From: Actinomadura violacea
Lineage (GTDB): Bacteria; Actinomycetota; Actinomycetes; Streptosporangiales; Streptosporangiaceae
NCBI RefSeq assembly: GCF_017573465.1
Contig: NZ_JAGEPF010000015.1
Span: 1-64,000, forward strand
Direction: 5' to 3'
DNA length: 64,000 nt
The stretch's first letter is position 1, and each line of letters opens with the position of its first letter. This document shows, piece after piece, positions 15,304 to 24,011 of the stretch. The translations under genes and the position numbers were made by a program. The notes beneath the pieces were generated by a model. The model was not told where the DNA came from. It was given only the letters and a program-made list of their open reading frames with translations, and made no database searches.

Positions 15304-16485
15304 TCAGTAGGAGCGGGGGAGGCCTAGTTCGTGCTGGGCTATGTGGGCCAGGACGAGTTCTTCGGCCACCGGGATGTTCTTGGCTATGCGGGCGTCGCGG
15401 AACATGCGGGCGACCGGGTACTCCAGGGAGTACGCCATGCCGCCGTGGGTCTGGAAGGCGCGGTCGGCGGCCTGCCAGGCGGCGTCGGCGGCGGTGAGCT
15501 TGGCGATGTTGGCCTCCGAGCCGCAGGGGCGGCCCTGGTCCCACAGCCACGCGGCCTTGTAGGTCATCAGCCGGGCCAGTTCGAGCTGCGCCTTGATGCG
15601 GGCGAGCGGGAACGCGATGCCCTGGTTGGAGCCGATCGGCTTGCCGAACGGCGCCCGGTCGGTGGCGTAGTCGCAGGCGATCTTCAGGACCAGGCCGCCG
15701 GAGCCGACGCCGCCCGCGGCGGCGAGGATCCGCTCGGGGTTGAGGATGTCCCACAGGACGGCGAAGCCCTGGTCGGCCTCGCCGAGGACGCGGTCGGCGG
15801 GGACGCGCACGCCGTCCAGGAACACCATGCTGGACGCGACGGTGTTGGTGCCGAGCTTGGGGATCGGCCGGTAGGTCAGCGTGCCGTCGGCGACGGCCTG
15901 CTTGACGTCCACGAGCAGGACCGTGAAGCCGTTCGTGCGGGGCCTGGCCTCGGCCGCCGGGATCGTCCGGGTGACGAGCACCAGGTGGTCGGCGCGCTCC
16001 ACGCCGGAGATCCAGATCTTCTGGCCGGTCACCACGTAGTGGTCGCCGTCGCGGCGGGCCTGCGTGGTGATGTTCATGGCGTTGCTGCCCGCGTCCGGCT
16101 CGGTGATCGCGAAGCAGGTCTCGATCTCGCCCGCCGCGATCTTCGGCAGGAACGTCCGCTTCTGCTCCTCGGTGCCGTGCCGGGCGATGGTCAGCCCGCC
16201 GAACGCCGGGGTGAGCAGGTACATGAACGACGCGGCGCCGCCCGCGCCGCCCTCGGCGAGCGCCTCCAGCGCCACCGCCAGCTCCAGCAGGCCCTGGCCG
16301 GCGCCGCCGTGCTCCTCGGGGATCGCGAGGCTGTGCCAGCCGCCCTGGACCAGCTCCCGCCAGACCTCCTCCGGCCACCGCTTCTCGGCGTCGCAGCGGC
16401 TCCAGTAGTCCTGGTCGTACTTCCCGGCGATGGCCAGCACGCCCTCGCGCACCGCCGCCGCGTTCTCCGGCAGATCGAAGTCCAC
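15304..16485 (-). CDS. Acyl-CoA dehydrogenase
   Basis: A 393-residue FAD-dependent acyl-CoA dehydrogenase that introduces the alpha,beta double bond. It shows the N-terminal helical domain, the family signature CFAITEPDAGSNAMNI, the FAD-binding KIWISG strand and a C-terminal helical bundle with THGGMAYSLEYPVARMFRD. It starts at ATG 16485 with MDFDLPENAAAVREGV. It is convergent with the acyl-CoA synthetase gene and divergent from the aldehyde dehydrogenase gene, so this stretch (13774-18067) carries most steps for acyl-chain oxidation in separate transcription units. Confidence 0.93.
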   Translation of the reverse strand: MDFDLPENAAAVREGVLAIAGKYDQDYWSRCDAEKRWPEEVWRELVQGGWHSLAIPEEHGGAGQGLLELAVALEALAEGGAGGAASFMYLLTPAFGGLTIARHGTEEQKRTFLPKIAAGEIETCFAITEPDAGSNAMNITTQARRDGDHYVVTGQKIWISGVERADHLVLVTRTIPAAEARPRTNGFTVLLVDVKQAVADGTLTYRPIPKLGTNTVASSMVFLDGVRVPADRVLGEADQGFAVLWDILNPERILAAAGGVGSGGLVLKIACDYATDRAPFGKPIGSNQGIAFPLARIKAQLELARLMTYKAAWLWDQGRPCGSEANIAKLTAADAAWQAADRAFQTHGGMAYSLEYPVARMFRDARIAKNIPVAEELVLAHIAQHELGLPRSY

Positions 16486-16531
16486 CCGCGCCTCCCTCGA
16501 CTCTCGTGCGGGGCCTCCACCGTAGCCGATC

Positions 16532-16547
16532 CAGTAAGTGAGTACTG
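16532..16547. promoter_or_regulatory. Operator candidate CAGTA-AGTGAG-TACTG
   Basis: A 5+6+5 inverted repeat lies 46 bp upstream of the acyl-CoA dehydrogenase start, in the gap before the divergent aldehyde dehydrogenase gene. The overlapping AGTGAGTACTGAC stretch is of the kind bound by TetR-family fatty-acid regulators. The factor is unknown. Confidence 0.4.
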
Positions 16548-16633
16548 ACGCAGGTCCCGGCCGTCATTGAAGCCCGGCTCTCCGGGTAGGCAACGGCGGT
16601 CGGGGGTGCTAGGGCGGCAGGAGGTTCACGGGG

Positions 16634-18067
16634 ATGCGACCAGGCGACAGGTGGACGCTGGCGGGCGGGCGGTGGAGCCGCGGCGGCGGGGACGGCGCCT
16701 TCACGGTGACCGATCCGGCGACCGGCGACCCGGTGGGGGAGGTGCCCGTCGGCACCGCCGTGGACGTGGCGGCCGCGGTGGCCGCGGCGACGCGGGCGGC
16801 GCCCGGCTGGGCCGCGACCGCGCCCGCCGAGCGCGGCGCCGCGCTGCACGCCGCCGCCCGCGCGGTCGAGGAGCACGCGGACGAGCTGGCCGCTCTGGTC
16901 ACCGCCGAGATGGGCAAGCCGGCGGGCGACGCGCTCGGCGGCGTCGAGGCCGGGATCGGGACGCTGCGCCAGTACGCCGAGCTGGGCCCGCTGCACGGGG
17001 GCCGCAGCCTTCAGGGCGGCCGGAGCGCCACCGACTTCATGACCCGCGAGCCGCTCGGGATCATCGCGGTCGTCACGCCGTGGAACGACCCCGTCGCCAT
17101 CGCCTGCGGGCTCATCGGCGCGGCCGTCGTCACCGGCAACACCGTCGTGCACAAGCCGTCCGAGCGGACCCCGCACACGGGCGCGCTGCTCACCGAGCTG
17201 ATCGCCGGGCGGCTGCCTGCGGGCGTCGTCGACATGGTCAGCGGCGACGCCACGACCGGCGAGGCGCTCGCCGGCCACCCCGACCTCGACGCGGTCGCGC
17301 ACGTCGGGTCCACCCGCGCCGGCCGCCGCATCGCCGCGCTGACCGCCGGGACGGGCGCCAAGGCGCTGCTGGAGAACGGCGGCGCCGACCCGCTGATCGT
17401 GGACGCGGGCGTCGACCCCGGCTGGGCCGCCGGACAGGCCGCCACCGGCTGCTTCGCCAACGCCGGCCAGATCTGCACCTCGGTCGAGCGGATCTACGTG
17501 CACGAGTCGGTCGCCAAGGAGTTCGTCACCGCCCTGGCCGCGCGGGCGGACGCGCTGCGGACCGGACCGGGCCGCGACCCGTCCACCGAGCTCGGCCCGC
17601 TGGTCGACGAGCGGCACCGCACCCAGGTGCACGAGCAGGTCGAGAAGGCCGTCGCGGACGGCGCCCGGCTGCGCGCCGGCGGCCGGATCCCCGAGGGGCC
17701 CGGCTGCTTCTACCCGGCGACCGTCCTGGACGGCTGCACCGACCACATGGCGGTCATGGCGGAGGAGACGTTCGGGCCCGTCGCGCCGGTCCGCGCCGTC
17801 GGCTCGTTCGAGGAGGCGCTGGCCGCGGCGAACCGCTCCCGCTACGGGCTCGCCGCGACCGTCCTCACCCGCGACATCGCGCACGCCCAGCACGCCTGGC
17901 GCACCCTCAAGGCGGGCACCGTGAAGATCAACGCGGTGTTCGGCGGCGCCCCGGGAGGCGCCGCCACCCCGCGCCGGGCCAGCGGCCAGGGCTTCGGCTA
18001 CGGCCCCGAGCTGCTGGACGAGATGACCGCCGTCAAGGTCGTCCACCTGCAGACCGACATCCCCTGA
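16634..18067 (+). CDS. Aldehyde dehydrogenase (NAD(P)+-dependent)
   Basis: A 477-residue aldehyde dehydrogenase. The general base Glu247 is in LLENGG (most family members have ELGG or LGGK there) and the nucleophile Cys281 is in FANAGQICTS. The cofactor-binding segment VTPWNDPVAIACGLIGAAVV is near residue 150. AGGAGG lies 9 bp before the ATG at 16634. The stop is four bases from that of the convergent rtcB gene. The aldehyde substrate is not evident. Confidence 0.92.
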   Translation: MRPGDRWTLAGGRWSRGGGDGAFTVTDPATGDPVGEVPVGTAVDVAAAVAAATRAAPGWAATAPAERGAALHAAARAVEEHADELAALVTAEMGKPAGDALGGVEAGIGTLRQYAELGPLHGGRSLQGGRSATDFMTREPLGIIAVVTPWNDPVAIACGLIGAAVVTGNTVVHKPSERTPHTGALLTELIAGRLPAGVVDMVSGDATTGEALAGHPDLDAVAHVGSTRAGRRIAALTAGTGAKALLENGGADPLIVDAGVDPGWAAGQAATGCFANAGQICTSVERIYVHESVAKEFVTALAARADALRTGPGRDPSTELGPLVDERHRTQVHEQVEKAVADGARLRAGGRIPEGPGCFYPATVLDGCTDHMAVMAEETFGPVAPVRAVGSFEEALAAANRSRYGLAATVLTRDIAHAQHAWRTLKAGTVKINAVFGGAPGGAATPRRASGQGFGYGPELLDEMTAVKVVHLQTDIP

Positions 18068-18071
18068 GACG

Positions 18072-19580
18072 TCACCCCTTGACGGTCAGCAGCGGCCGCA
18101 ACTCCGCGACGGGCGTCGCGACGCCGCCGCCGTGCAGGCTCGACACCACCGGCCCGATGTCCTTGTAGGCCCACGGCGCCTCCTGCTTGAGGTCGCGCCG
18201 CCACGCCGCCATCACGTCCGACCGCCGCGCCACCATCGGGTCGCGGTGGTCCAGCGGGGTGACGACGTGGAACTCGCGCAGGAACGCGTCGAGCTCCGCG
18301 TCGTTCCCGCGCGCCGACGCGCCGCGCGGCACCCGCCGTCCCGCGCCGTGGCACGCGCTCGCGAGGGTACGCGGGTCGCCGTGCCCGCGCAGCACGAAGC
18401 TCGCCGCGCCCATCGACCCGGGGACGATCACCGGCTCGCCCCACATCGCGTACGGGCCGCCGGCCATCGCCGCGTGGCCGCCCGCGGGCGTGGCGCCCTT
18501 GCGGTGCACCACCCGGTCGCCGTCCCGCCAGAACAGGTTGTGCGGCGCGTCGTACAGCAGCCGCGCGTCCGCGCCGCCGCACTCCGCCGCGAGGCCGGCC
18601 CGCATCGTCAGCGACAGGAAGAACCGGTTCCCGGCCGCGAAGTTGGCGGCGTTGCCGAACGCGTCCAGGTACCGGCCCCGCGCCGGCGCGGACCGCTCGT
18701 CGAGCAGGAACGGCAGGATCCCGTTGCCCGGCCGGGGGAGCCCGGCGGGCCAGCCGGCGCGCAGCGCGTCCAGCGCCGTCGCGTTCGCCTGGTGGCCGAG
18801 CGACAGCGACCCGCTGTGCACCATCGTCACGACGGTGCCGGGCGCCAGCCCCCACGCGTGCGCCGCCGCCGCGTCGTGCACCTCGGAGACGTACTGCAGT
18901 TCGGCGAAGTGGTTGCCGCCGCCGATCCCGCCGATGACGCTGTCGTGGCTGGCGCCGCCCGCGCTGCCGACCCAGTCGGCGAACGCCCCGGCCGTCTCCG
19001 CCGGGAAACCGGGCGCGTGCATGCGGTCCAGCGCGTCGTCGGCGTCCTCGGGCCGGACGCCCTGCCACGGCGTGCCGCCGGCCAGCAGCAGGCCGGGCAG
19101 TCCGTCGCGCAGCAGCGCCTCACGCTGGACGGGCGTCAGCGCGATCCGGCGCCCGCCCTCGAAGAACAGGTGCCGCAACCGCCGCTCCAGCGCGTCCAGC
19201 CTCGGCCGGACGCGGTCGGCGCGCAGCGACGTGACCTCCAGCCGCATCCCGCAGTTGACGTCGTTGCCGACGGCCTGCGGCAGCAGTGCGTGCTCGGTCT
19301 CCAGGACCGTGCCGATCGGGATCCCGGCGCCCTTGTGGAAGTCGGGGGTGAGGGCCGCCCGGGTGAGGCGCGGCTCCGGGCCGTCGTAGCCGGGCGTCGC
19401 CTCGGCGAGGCGCTCCAGGGTGCGGGCGGTCTCCAGGAGCGCGAGCGCCTCGTCGACGGCGGCGTGCTCGAGCGGGACGTCGCCGCCCGCGCAGATCTCG
19501 ACGGGGACGCCGTAGGGGTTGGGGAGGCGGAGCCAGTGGTCGCCGGTGCGGACGAGCCGCCGGTCCTGACGTGCATGCAT
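18072..19580 (-). CDS. rtcB: RtcB-family RNA ligase
   Basis: A 502-residue RtcB protein, a GTP- and Mn2+-dependent ligase that joins 2',3'-cyclic phosphate (or 3'-phosphate) and 5'-OH RNA ends. The conserved metal and guanylylation motifs are present: NDVNCGMR (family DxxCGM), IGGGNHFAEL, VHSGS, and ACHGAGRR (family SCHGAGR). The C-terminal KDIGPVVSSLHGGG block is also intact. The start is ATG 19580 with GAAGGA about 9 bases upstream. It follows a TetR gene in the same direction, 137 bp away. No archease gene is visible nearby. Confidence 0.93.
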   Translation of the reverse strand: MHARQDRRLVRTGDHWLRLPNPYGVPVEICAGGDVPLEHAAVDEALALLETARTLERLAEATPGYDGPEPRLTRAALTPDFHKGAGIPIGTVLETEHALLPQAVGNDVNCGMRLEVTSLRADRVRPRLDALERRLRHLFFEGGRRIALTPVQREALLRDGLPGLLLAGGTPWQGVRPEDADDALDRMHAPGFPAETAGAFADWVGSAGGASHDSVIGGIGGGNHFAELQYVSEVHDAAAAHAWGLAPGTVVTMVHSGSLSLGHQANATALDALRAGWPAGLPRPGNGILPFLLDERSAPARGRYLDAFGNAANFAAGNRFFLSLTMRAGLAAECGGADARLLYDAPHNLFWRDGDRVVHRKGATPAGGHAAMAGGPYAMWGEPVIVPGSMGAASFVLRGHGDPRTLASACHGAGRRVPRGASARGNDAELDAFLREFHVVTPLDHRDPMVARRSDVMAAWRRDLKQEAPWAYKDIGPVVSSLHGGGVATPVAELRPLLTVKG

Positions 19581-19717
19581 GGGGGAGATCCTTCGGGCTG
19601 CCGGAAGGCGCGCGAGAACGCGCGCAAGGAAGGGAGCCGTCCGCACGAAGGCGCGACGGCCGGGGGAGCGGGACGGAAGGGCCCGCTCGGTCCTCGGGTT
19701 CAGCAGCCGCGAGGCGG

Positions 19718-20326
19718 TTACGACCGTACCGCGCCGTCCCCGGCGGGTCCACAGGATTTCCCGTAGGCCCCGATGTAGCTCGTCACCATCCGGGCGACGA
19801 AGTGCGCGACCTGCTCCGGCGGGCCGGACGGCAGCATGATGTGGCTCATCGTCAGCCGGACCGCCGCGTCGGCGATCTCCACCAGCGCGTCGCGGGCCAC
19901 GTCCGGCCACTGCCGCAGCGCGTGCTCGGCGAGCCGCGAGCTGGCGGTGAACAGCACCGGCTCGGCGCGGGTGGTCAGCAGCGGCAGCATGTCGTCGCCG
20001 TCCGCGCCGGTCAGCACCGCCTTCTTCAGCTGGTCGTCGGCGGACATCTCCAGCGTGAACAGCACCGCCGCGACCACCGCCGAGTACAGGTCCTCGTGCT
20101 CGGACAGGACCTGGTCGATGCCGTCGAGGTAGCGGTCGTTGTCGCGGACCACCACCGCCTGCGCCAGGCCCCACTTGTCGCCGAACTCGTTGTAGACGGT
20201 CTGCCGGCTGACCCCGGCTGCGGCGGCGACGTCCTGCATGCGCACCGCCCGGTAGCCGCGCTCGACGAGGAGCGCGGCGGCGGCGTCCAGCAGGCATTCG
20301 CGCACCGGACGTTCCGCGCTGCTCAT
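19718..20326 (-). CDS. TetR-family transcriptional regulator
   Basis: A 202-residue TetR repressor. The N-terminal helix-turn-helix is at about residues 10-55 (LLDAAAALLVERGYRAVRMQ, then AGVSRQTVYNEFGDKWGLA). A TetR-type C-terminal ligand domain follows with a MSHIMLPSGPPEQVAHFVARM end. Its start is 46 bp from the divergent methyltransferase start, and rtcB follows in the same direction. Targets are unknown. Confidence 0.9.
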   Translation of the reverse strand: MSSAERPVRECLLDAAAALLVERGYRAVRMQDVAAAAGVSRQTVYNEFGDKWGLAQAVVVRDNDRYLDGIDQVLSEHEDLYSAVVAAVLFTLEMSADDQLKKAVLTGADGDDMLPLLTTRAEPVLFTASSRLAEHALRQWPDVARDALVEIADAAVRLTMSHIMLPSGPPEQVAHFVARMVTSYIGAYGKSCGPAGDGAVRS

Positions 20327-20372
20327 GAGTCGTCCTTCCGGCCGGCGGTCACCCCGTCATTATCCTTGCCCG

Positions 20373-21182
20373 GTGACGGAATTGGACTACCGGGCGCTGA
20401 ACCGGGCGCTGTGGGACGAACGGGTCGCCATCCACGTCGCCAGCGACTTCTACGACGTCGCCGGCTTCCGCGCGGGCGGGACGGCGCTGCGCGACTTCGA
20501 GATCGCCGAGGTCGGCGACGTGGCGGGCCGCCGGCTGGCGCACCTGCAGTGCCACTTCGGCCTCGACACGCTGTCGTGGGCGCGGCTCGGCGCGCGGGTC
20601 ACCGGCCTCGACTTCTCCGGGCCCGCCGTCGAGGCCGCCCGGGAGATCGCGGCCGGATGCGGCCTCGACGCCCGGTTCGTCCAAGCGGACGTGTACGACG
20701 CGGCCGCCGCGCTGGGCGAGACCTACGAGATCGTCTACACCGGCATCGGGGCGCTGGTGTGGCTGCCGGACATGGACCGCTGGGCGGCCACCGTGGCAGG
20801 GCTGCTCGAACCCGGCGGGTTCCTGTACCTCAGCGAGTTCCACCCGTTCGGGGACGTCCGGGACGACGCGGACGGCTCCACCGTCGCCTACGACTACTTC
20901 GACACCTCGCCGCAGGTCTGGGACGAGCCCGGCACCTACACCGACGGCGACCAGGACACCCGCAACACCCGGTCCGTGGTGTTCCAGCACGGCATCGGCG
21001 AGGTCGTCAGCGCCCTCGCCGCCGCGGGGCTGCGCATCGACTTCCTGCACGAGCACGACCACACCTACTTCCAGCGCTTCGAGGCGCTGGAACGGCACGG
21101 GACGGCCTACCGGCTGCCGGAGGGGCGTCCGCGCGTCCCGCTGATGTACTCGCTGCGCGCGACCCGTCCCGCGGACGGCTGA
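20373..21182 (+). CDS. Class I SAM-dependent methyltransferase
   Basis: A 269-residue Rossmann-fold methyltransferase. Motif I is the variant form LAHLQCHFGLDTLSWARLG, followed by the acidic loop GLDFSGPAVEAAR, as in a family of actinobacterial and plant-like methyltransferases. The substrate is not evident. The GTG at 20373 was chosen because an ATG at 20325 overlaps the TetR start codon and adds a low-complexity tail. The last 76 bp overlap, on the opposite strand, the 3' end of the ROK gene. Confidence 0.85.
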   Translation: MTELDYRALNRALWDERVAIHVASDFYDVAGFRAGGTALRDFEIAEVGDVAGRRLAHLQCHFGLDTLSWARLGARVTGLDFSGPAVEAAREIAAGCGLDARFVQADVYDAAAALGETYEIVYTGIGALVWLPDMDRWAATVAGLLEPGGFLYLSEFHPFGDVRDDADGSTVAYDYFDTSPQVWDEPGTYTDGDQDTRNTRSVVFQHGIGEVVSALAAAGLRIDFLHEHDHTYFQRFEALERHGTAYRLPEGRPRVPLMYSLRATRPADG

Positions 21183-22408
21183 ACCGGGGGCGGCGGCGCC
21201 GGGACGGCCGGCTCGCCGCCGCCGTCGAGCAGGTGCGCGAGCGGCAGCGTCGCCGCGCCCACCGCGACGGCCTCGGGGCCGAGGTGGCACAGCTCGACGG
21301 AGGTCTGCGCGAACGGCTGCCGCAGCGCGTACCGGGCGGTGGCGTCCACGATCCGGTCGAGCATCCGGCCGCCGAGGAGCAGGCCCGCCCACCCGCCGAC
21401 GATGATCTTCTCGGGGCTGAACAGGTTGACCAGGTCCGCGACCCCGGCGCCGAGGTGCTCGGCGACGTCGGCGCGCAGCTCCGCCGCGGCGGGCGACGGA
21501 TCGTCCAGCAGCCCGGCGAGCGTGGTCTCCTCGTCGGCGCCGGCGGGCCCGCCCGCGGCGCGGTAGCGCTCCAGCAGCGCCGCCGCGCCCACGTAGGCCT
21601 CCAGGCAGCCGAGCGAACCGCACCGGCACGGGACGCCGCCGACCCGCGACGTCGTGTGCCCCCACTCGCCGGCGCTGCCCGCCGCGCCCCGGTAGGGCGA
21701 GCCGTCGATCATCACCGCGGAGCCGACGCCGGAGCCGATGAGCGCGACCACCGCGTTGCGGTGCCCGCGCCCGGCGCCGAACCACATCTCGGCCTGGCCG
21801 AGCGCGGTCGCGCCGTTGTCGACGAACAGCGGCAGGGCGGTGCCCGCCCGGAGCATCCGCTCCAGCGGCACCCCGTCCCAGCCGATCGTCTGGCAGTGCA
21901 CGACGGCCTCGGGCCCGCCCTCGGCCGGCCGGTGCTCGACGACGCCCGGGACGCCGACCCCGACGCCGATGATGGTGGACGGGTCGACCGAGGCGCGCTC
22001 GATGACGTCGGGCAGCCCGGCCAGGATGTGCCGCGCCACGGCGCGGTCGTCGTGCCCGCCGTCGCCGAGCGGCAGGTCGGCCTTGGCGAGCGGGGTGAGG
22101 TCCAGGTCGAACAGCTCGACCAGCACGCGGGTCTCGCCGACGTCCACGCCCACCAGGTGGCCGAAACCGGCCGCGACCTTCAGCAGTACCCGCGGCCGGC
22201 CGCCGTCGGACTCCACGCTGCCGGCCTCCGCGACGAGGCCCGCCTCGATCAGCTCGCCGACGACGTTGCTGACCGACGCGGGGCTGAGCCCGGTCTCGCG
22301 GGCCAGGTCCTGGCGGCTGAGCGGGCCGTCGAAGTAGAGCCTGCGCAGCAGCACCGAGCGGTTGGTGCGGCGCAGATCGCGCACGGTCCTGCGGCGCCGG
22401 TCCGGCAT
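21107..22408 (-). CDS. ROK-family transcriptional regulator (NagC/XylR-like)
   Basis: A 433-residue ROK regulator. The N-terminal winged helix is at about residues 15-70 (LSRQDLARETGLSPASVSNVV), followed by the sugar-kinase-fold domain with DVGETR near residue 90. The zinc-binding ROK signature spans GHTT, CRCGSLGC and LEAY near residues 240-260. These proteins are usually repressors released by a sugar. The gene is divergent from the ABC sugar importer and beta-glucosidase operon, so it probably senses the imported beta-glucoside or glucose. Its last 26 codons overlap the methyltransferase gene convergently. Confidence 0.92.
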   Translation of the reverse strand: MPDRRRRTVRDLRRTNRSVLLRRLYFDGPLSRQDLARETGLSPASVSNVVGELIEAGLVAEAGSVESDGGRPRVLLKVAAGFGHLVGVDVGETRVLVELFDLDLTPLAKADLPLGDGGHDDRAVARHILAGLPDVIERASVDPSTIIGVGVGVPGVVEHRPAEGGPEAVVHCQTIGWDGVPLERMLRAGTALPLFVDNGATALGQAEMWFGAGRGHRNAVVALIGSGVGSAVMIDGSPYRGAAGSAGEWGHTTSRVGGVPCRCGSLGCLEAYVGAAALLERYRAAGGPAGADEETTLAGLLDDPSPAAAELRADVAEHLGAGVADLVNLFSPEKIIVGGWAGLLLGGRMLDRIVDATARYALRQPFAQTSVELCHLGPEAVAVGAATLPLAHLLDGGGEPAVPAPPPPVQPSAGRVARSEYISGTRGRPSGSR

Positions 22409-22462
22409 CGGGCCCCCTTTCGCCGCGGCCCTGCGGCCGCGTCCCCCGAAGGTTCTCAGGTC

Positions 22463-22519
22463 TTGACCCGGGAATTATGTCACTGCTTAGATCACGCCGT
22501 GAAATAAGGTGTGACGTAA
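22463..22519 (+). promoter_or_regulatory. Predicted promoter and operator of the sugar ABC operon
   Basis: TTGACC (22463-22468) and TTAGAT (22487-22492) are spaced by 18 bp, a good actinobacterial promoter. Around and downstream are an outer inverted repeat TTATGTCAC (22475-22483)/GTGACGTAA (22511-22519), with one mismatch, and a nested TCAC-GCC-GTGA (22492-22502). These could be the ROK binding site. The gap is shared with the ROK gene start at 22408. Confidence 0.5.
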
Positions 22520-22564
22520 CTCGCCCGAGTGACGCACCCCACTCCTACGCGGAAGGCCGAGCCG

Positions 22565-24004
22565 ATGCGCCACCCCACCTCACCGGCGTCCGGACACAAC
22601 GCGACATCACACAGCGCGACGTCGCACAGCGCGACATCCTCTGGGGAACCGCCCGCCACCGCACCGGCCCCCGGCGCCCGGCGGCGCGCGCGGCGCCGGC
22701 CGCGCCGCACCGCGACCGCCCTCACCGCGGGGATCGCCGGCGGCATCCTGCTCGCCGCGGCGGCCTGCGGAGGCGGGACGGGCTCCGGCGGGAACGGCTC
22801 GCCGAAGACGCTGACCTACTGGGCCAGCAACCAGGGCACCGACATCGCCGCGGACCAGCGCGTCCTCGGCCCCGAGCTGGCCAAGTTCGAGAAGCAGAGC
22901 GGCATCAAGGTGAAGCTCGAGGTCGTCCCGTGGACCGACCTGCTCAACCGCATCCTCGCCGCCACCACCTCCGGGCAGGGCCCGGACGTGCTCAACATCG
23001 GCAACACCTGGTCGGCGTCCCTGCAGGCGACCGGCGGGCTGCTGCCGTTCGACGCCAAGACCATCGCCCAGGTCGGCGGCGCCCAGCGGTTCGTCCCCGC
23101 CGCGCTCGCCAGCGCCGGCGCCAAGGGCAAGGACCCGGCGGCCGTGCCGCTCTACTCCCTCGCCTACGGCCTCTACTACAACAAGAAGATGTTCGCCGAC
23201 GCCAAGCTCGACCCGCCGAAGACCTGGCAGGAGATGGTCGACGACGGGCACCGGCTGACGAAGGGGAACGTGCACGGCATCGCGGTCGAGGGCGCGAGCA
23301 TCCCCGAGAACGTGCACGCCGCGTTCAACATCGGCCAGATGTACGGCGCCGACTTCTTCACCCCGGACGGCAAGCCGCAGTTCGCCACCCCGCAGGCCGT
23401 CGCCGCGATCAAGTCCTACGTGGGCCTGCTCGGCACCGACAAGATCGCCGCGCCCGGCAACGCCGAGTACTCGGCCAACCAGTCCCTCAACGACTTCGCC
23501 ACCGGCAAGGCGGCGATGCTCATGTGGCAGGCGACCACCAGCGGCTTCACCAACCTCGGCATGAAGCCCGGCGCCTGGGGCGTGGTCCCGATCCCGGCGC
23601 CGTCGCCCACCCCGCCCGGCGGCCGCGACGTCACCTCGATGGTCGCCGGCATCAACATCGCGGTCTTCAAGAACACCGACAACCGCGACGGCGCCCTGAA
23701 GTTCGTCAAGTTCATGACGAGCGACGACGAGCAGAAGATCCTCAACAAGGCGTACGGGTCGCTGCCGTCGGTCACCGCCGCGCAGAACGACCCCGCCTTC
23801 GACACCGCCGACCTCAAGGTGTTCAAGGACATCCTCGCCGCGCACGCCGCGCCGCTCCCGCAGGTGCCGAGCGAGAGCCAGTTCGAGACCGCCGTCGGCA
23901 CCGCGATGAAGGAGCTGTTCGCCGACGCGGCGGCGGGCCGGCCCCTCACCGACGACAGGATCAAGTCGAAGCTCGAAGCGGCCCAGCAGCAGATGGCCAA
24001 GTGA
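22565..24004 (+). CDS. Extracellular sugar-binding lipoprotein of an ABC importer
   Basis: A 479-residue family 1 solute-binding protein. The signal has a basic region (RRARRRPRRTA), a hydrophobic core (LTAGIAGGILLAAAAC) and a lipobox Cys at about residue 68. The mature protein starts LTYWASNQGTDIAADQ, typical of carbohydrate binders. The ATG at 22565 (GGAAGG at 22551-22556) was preferred to a GTG at 22529. An unusual 15-bp unit is repeated three times near residues 11-25 (HNATS, HSATS, HSATS), lengthening the n-region before the signal core. It is the first gene of the importer operon; no ATPase gene is present, so a shared MsiK-type ATPase is probably used. Confidence 0.92.
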   Translation: MRHPTSPASGHNATSHSATSHSATSSGEPPATAPAPGARRRARRRPRRTATALTAGIAGGILLAAAACGGGTGSGGNGSPKTLTYWASNQGTDIAADQRVLGPELAKFEKQSGIKVKLEVVPWTDLLNRILAATTSGQGPDVLNIGNTWSASLQATGGLLPFDAKTIAQVGGAQRFVPAALASAGAKGKDPAAVPLYSLAYGLYYNKKMFADAKLDPPKTWQEMVDDGHRLTKGNVHGIAVEGASIPENVHAAFNIGQMYGADFFTPDGKPQFATPQAVAAIKSYVGLLGTDKIAAPGNAEYSANQSLNDFATGKAAMLMWQATTSGFTNLGMKPGAWGVVPIPAPSPTPPGGRDVTSMVAGINIAVFKNTDNRDGALKFVKFMTSDDEQKILNKAYGSLPSVTAAQNDPAFDTADLKVFKDILAAHAAPLPQVPSESQFETAVGTAMKELFADAAAGRPLTDDRIKSKLEAAQQQMAK

Positions 24005-24011
24005 CCGCCGC

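Noticed and set aside
20325..20372. ATG at 20325 as the methyltransferase start
   Set aside because: It overlaps the TetR start codon and adds a low-complexity tail; the GTG at 20373 gives the normal family start.
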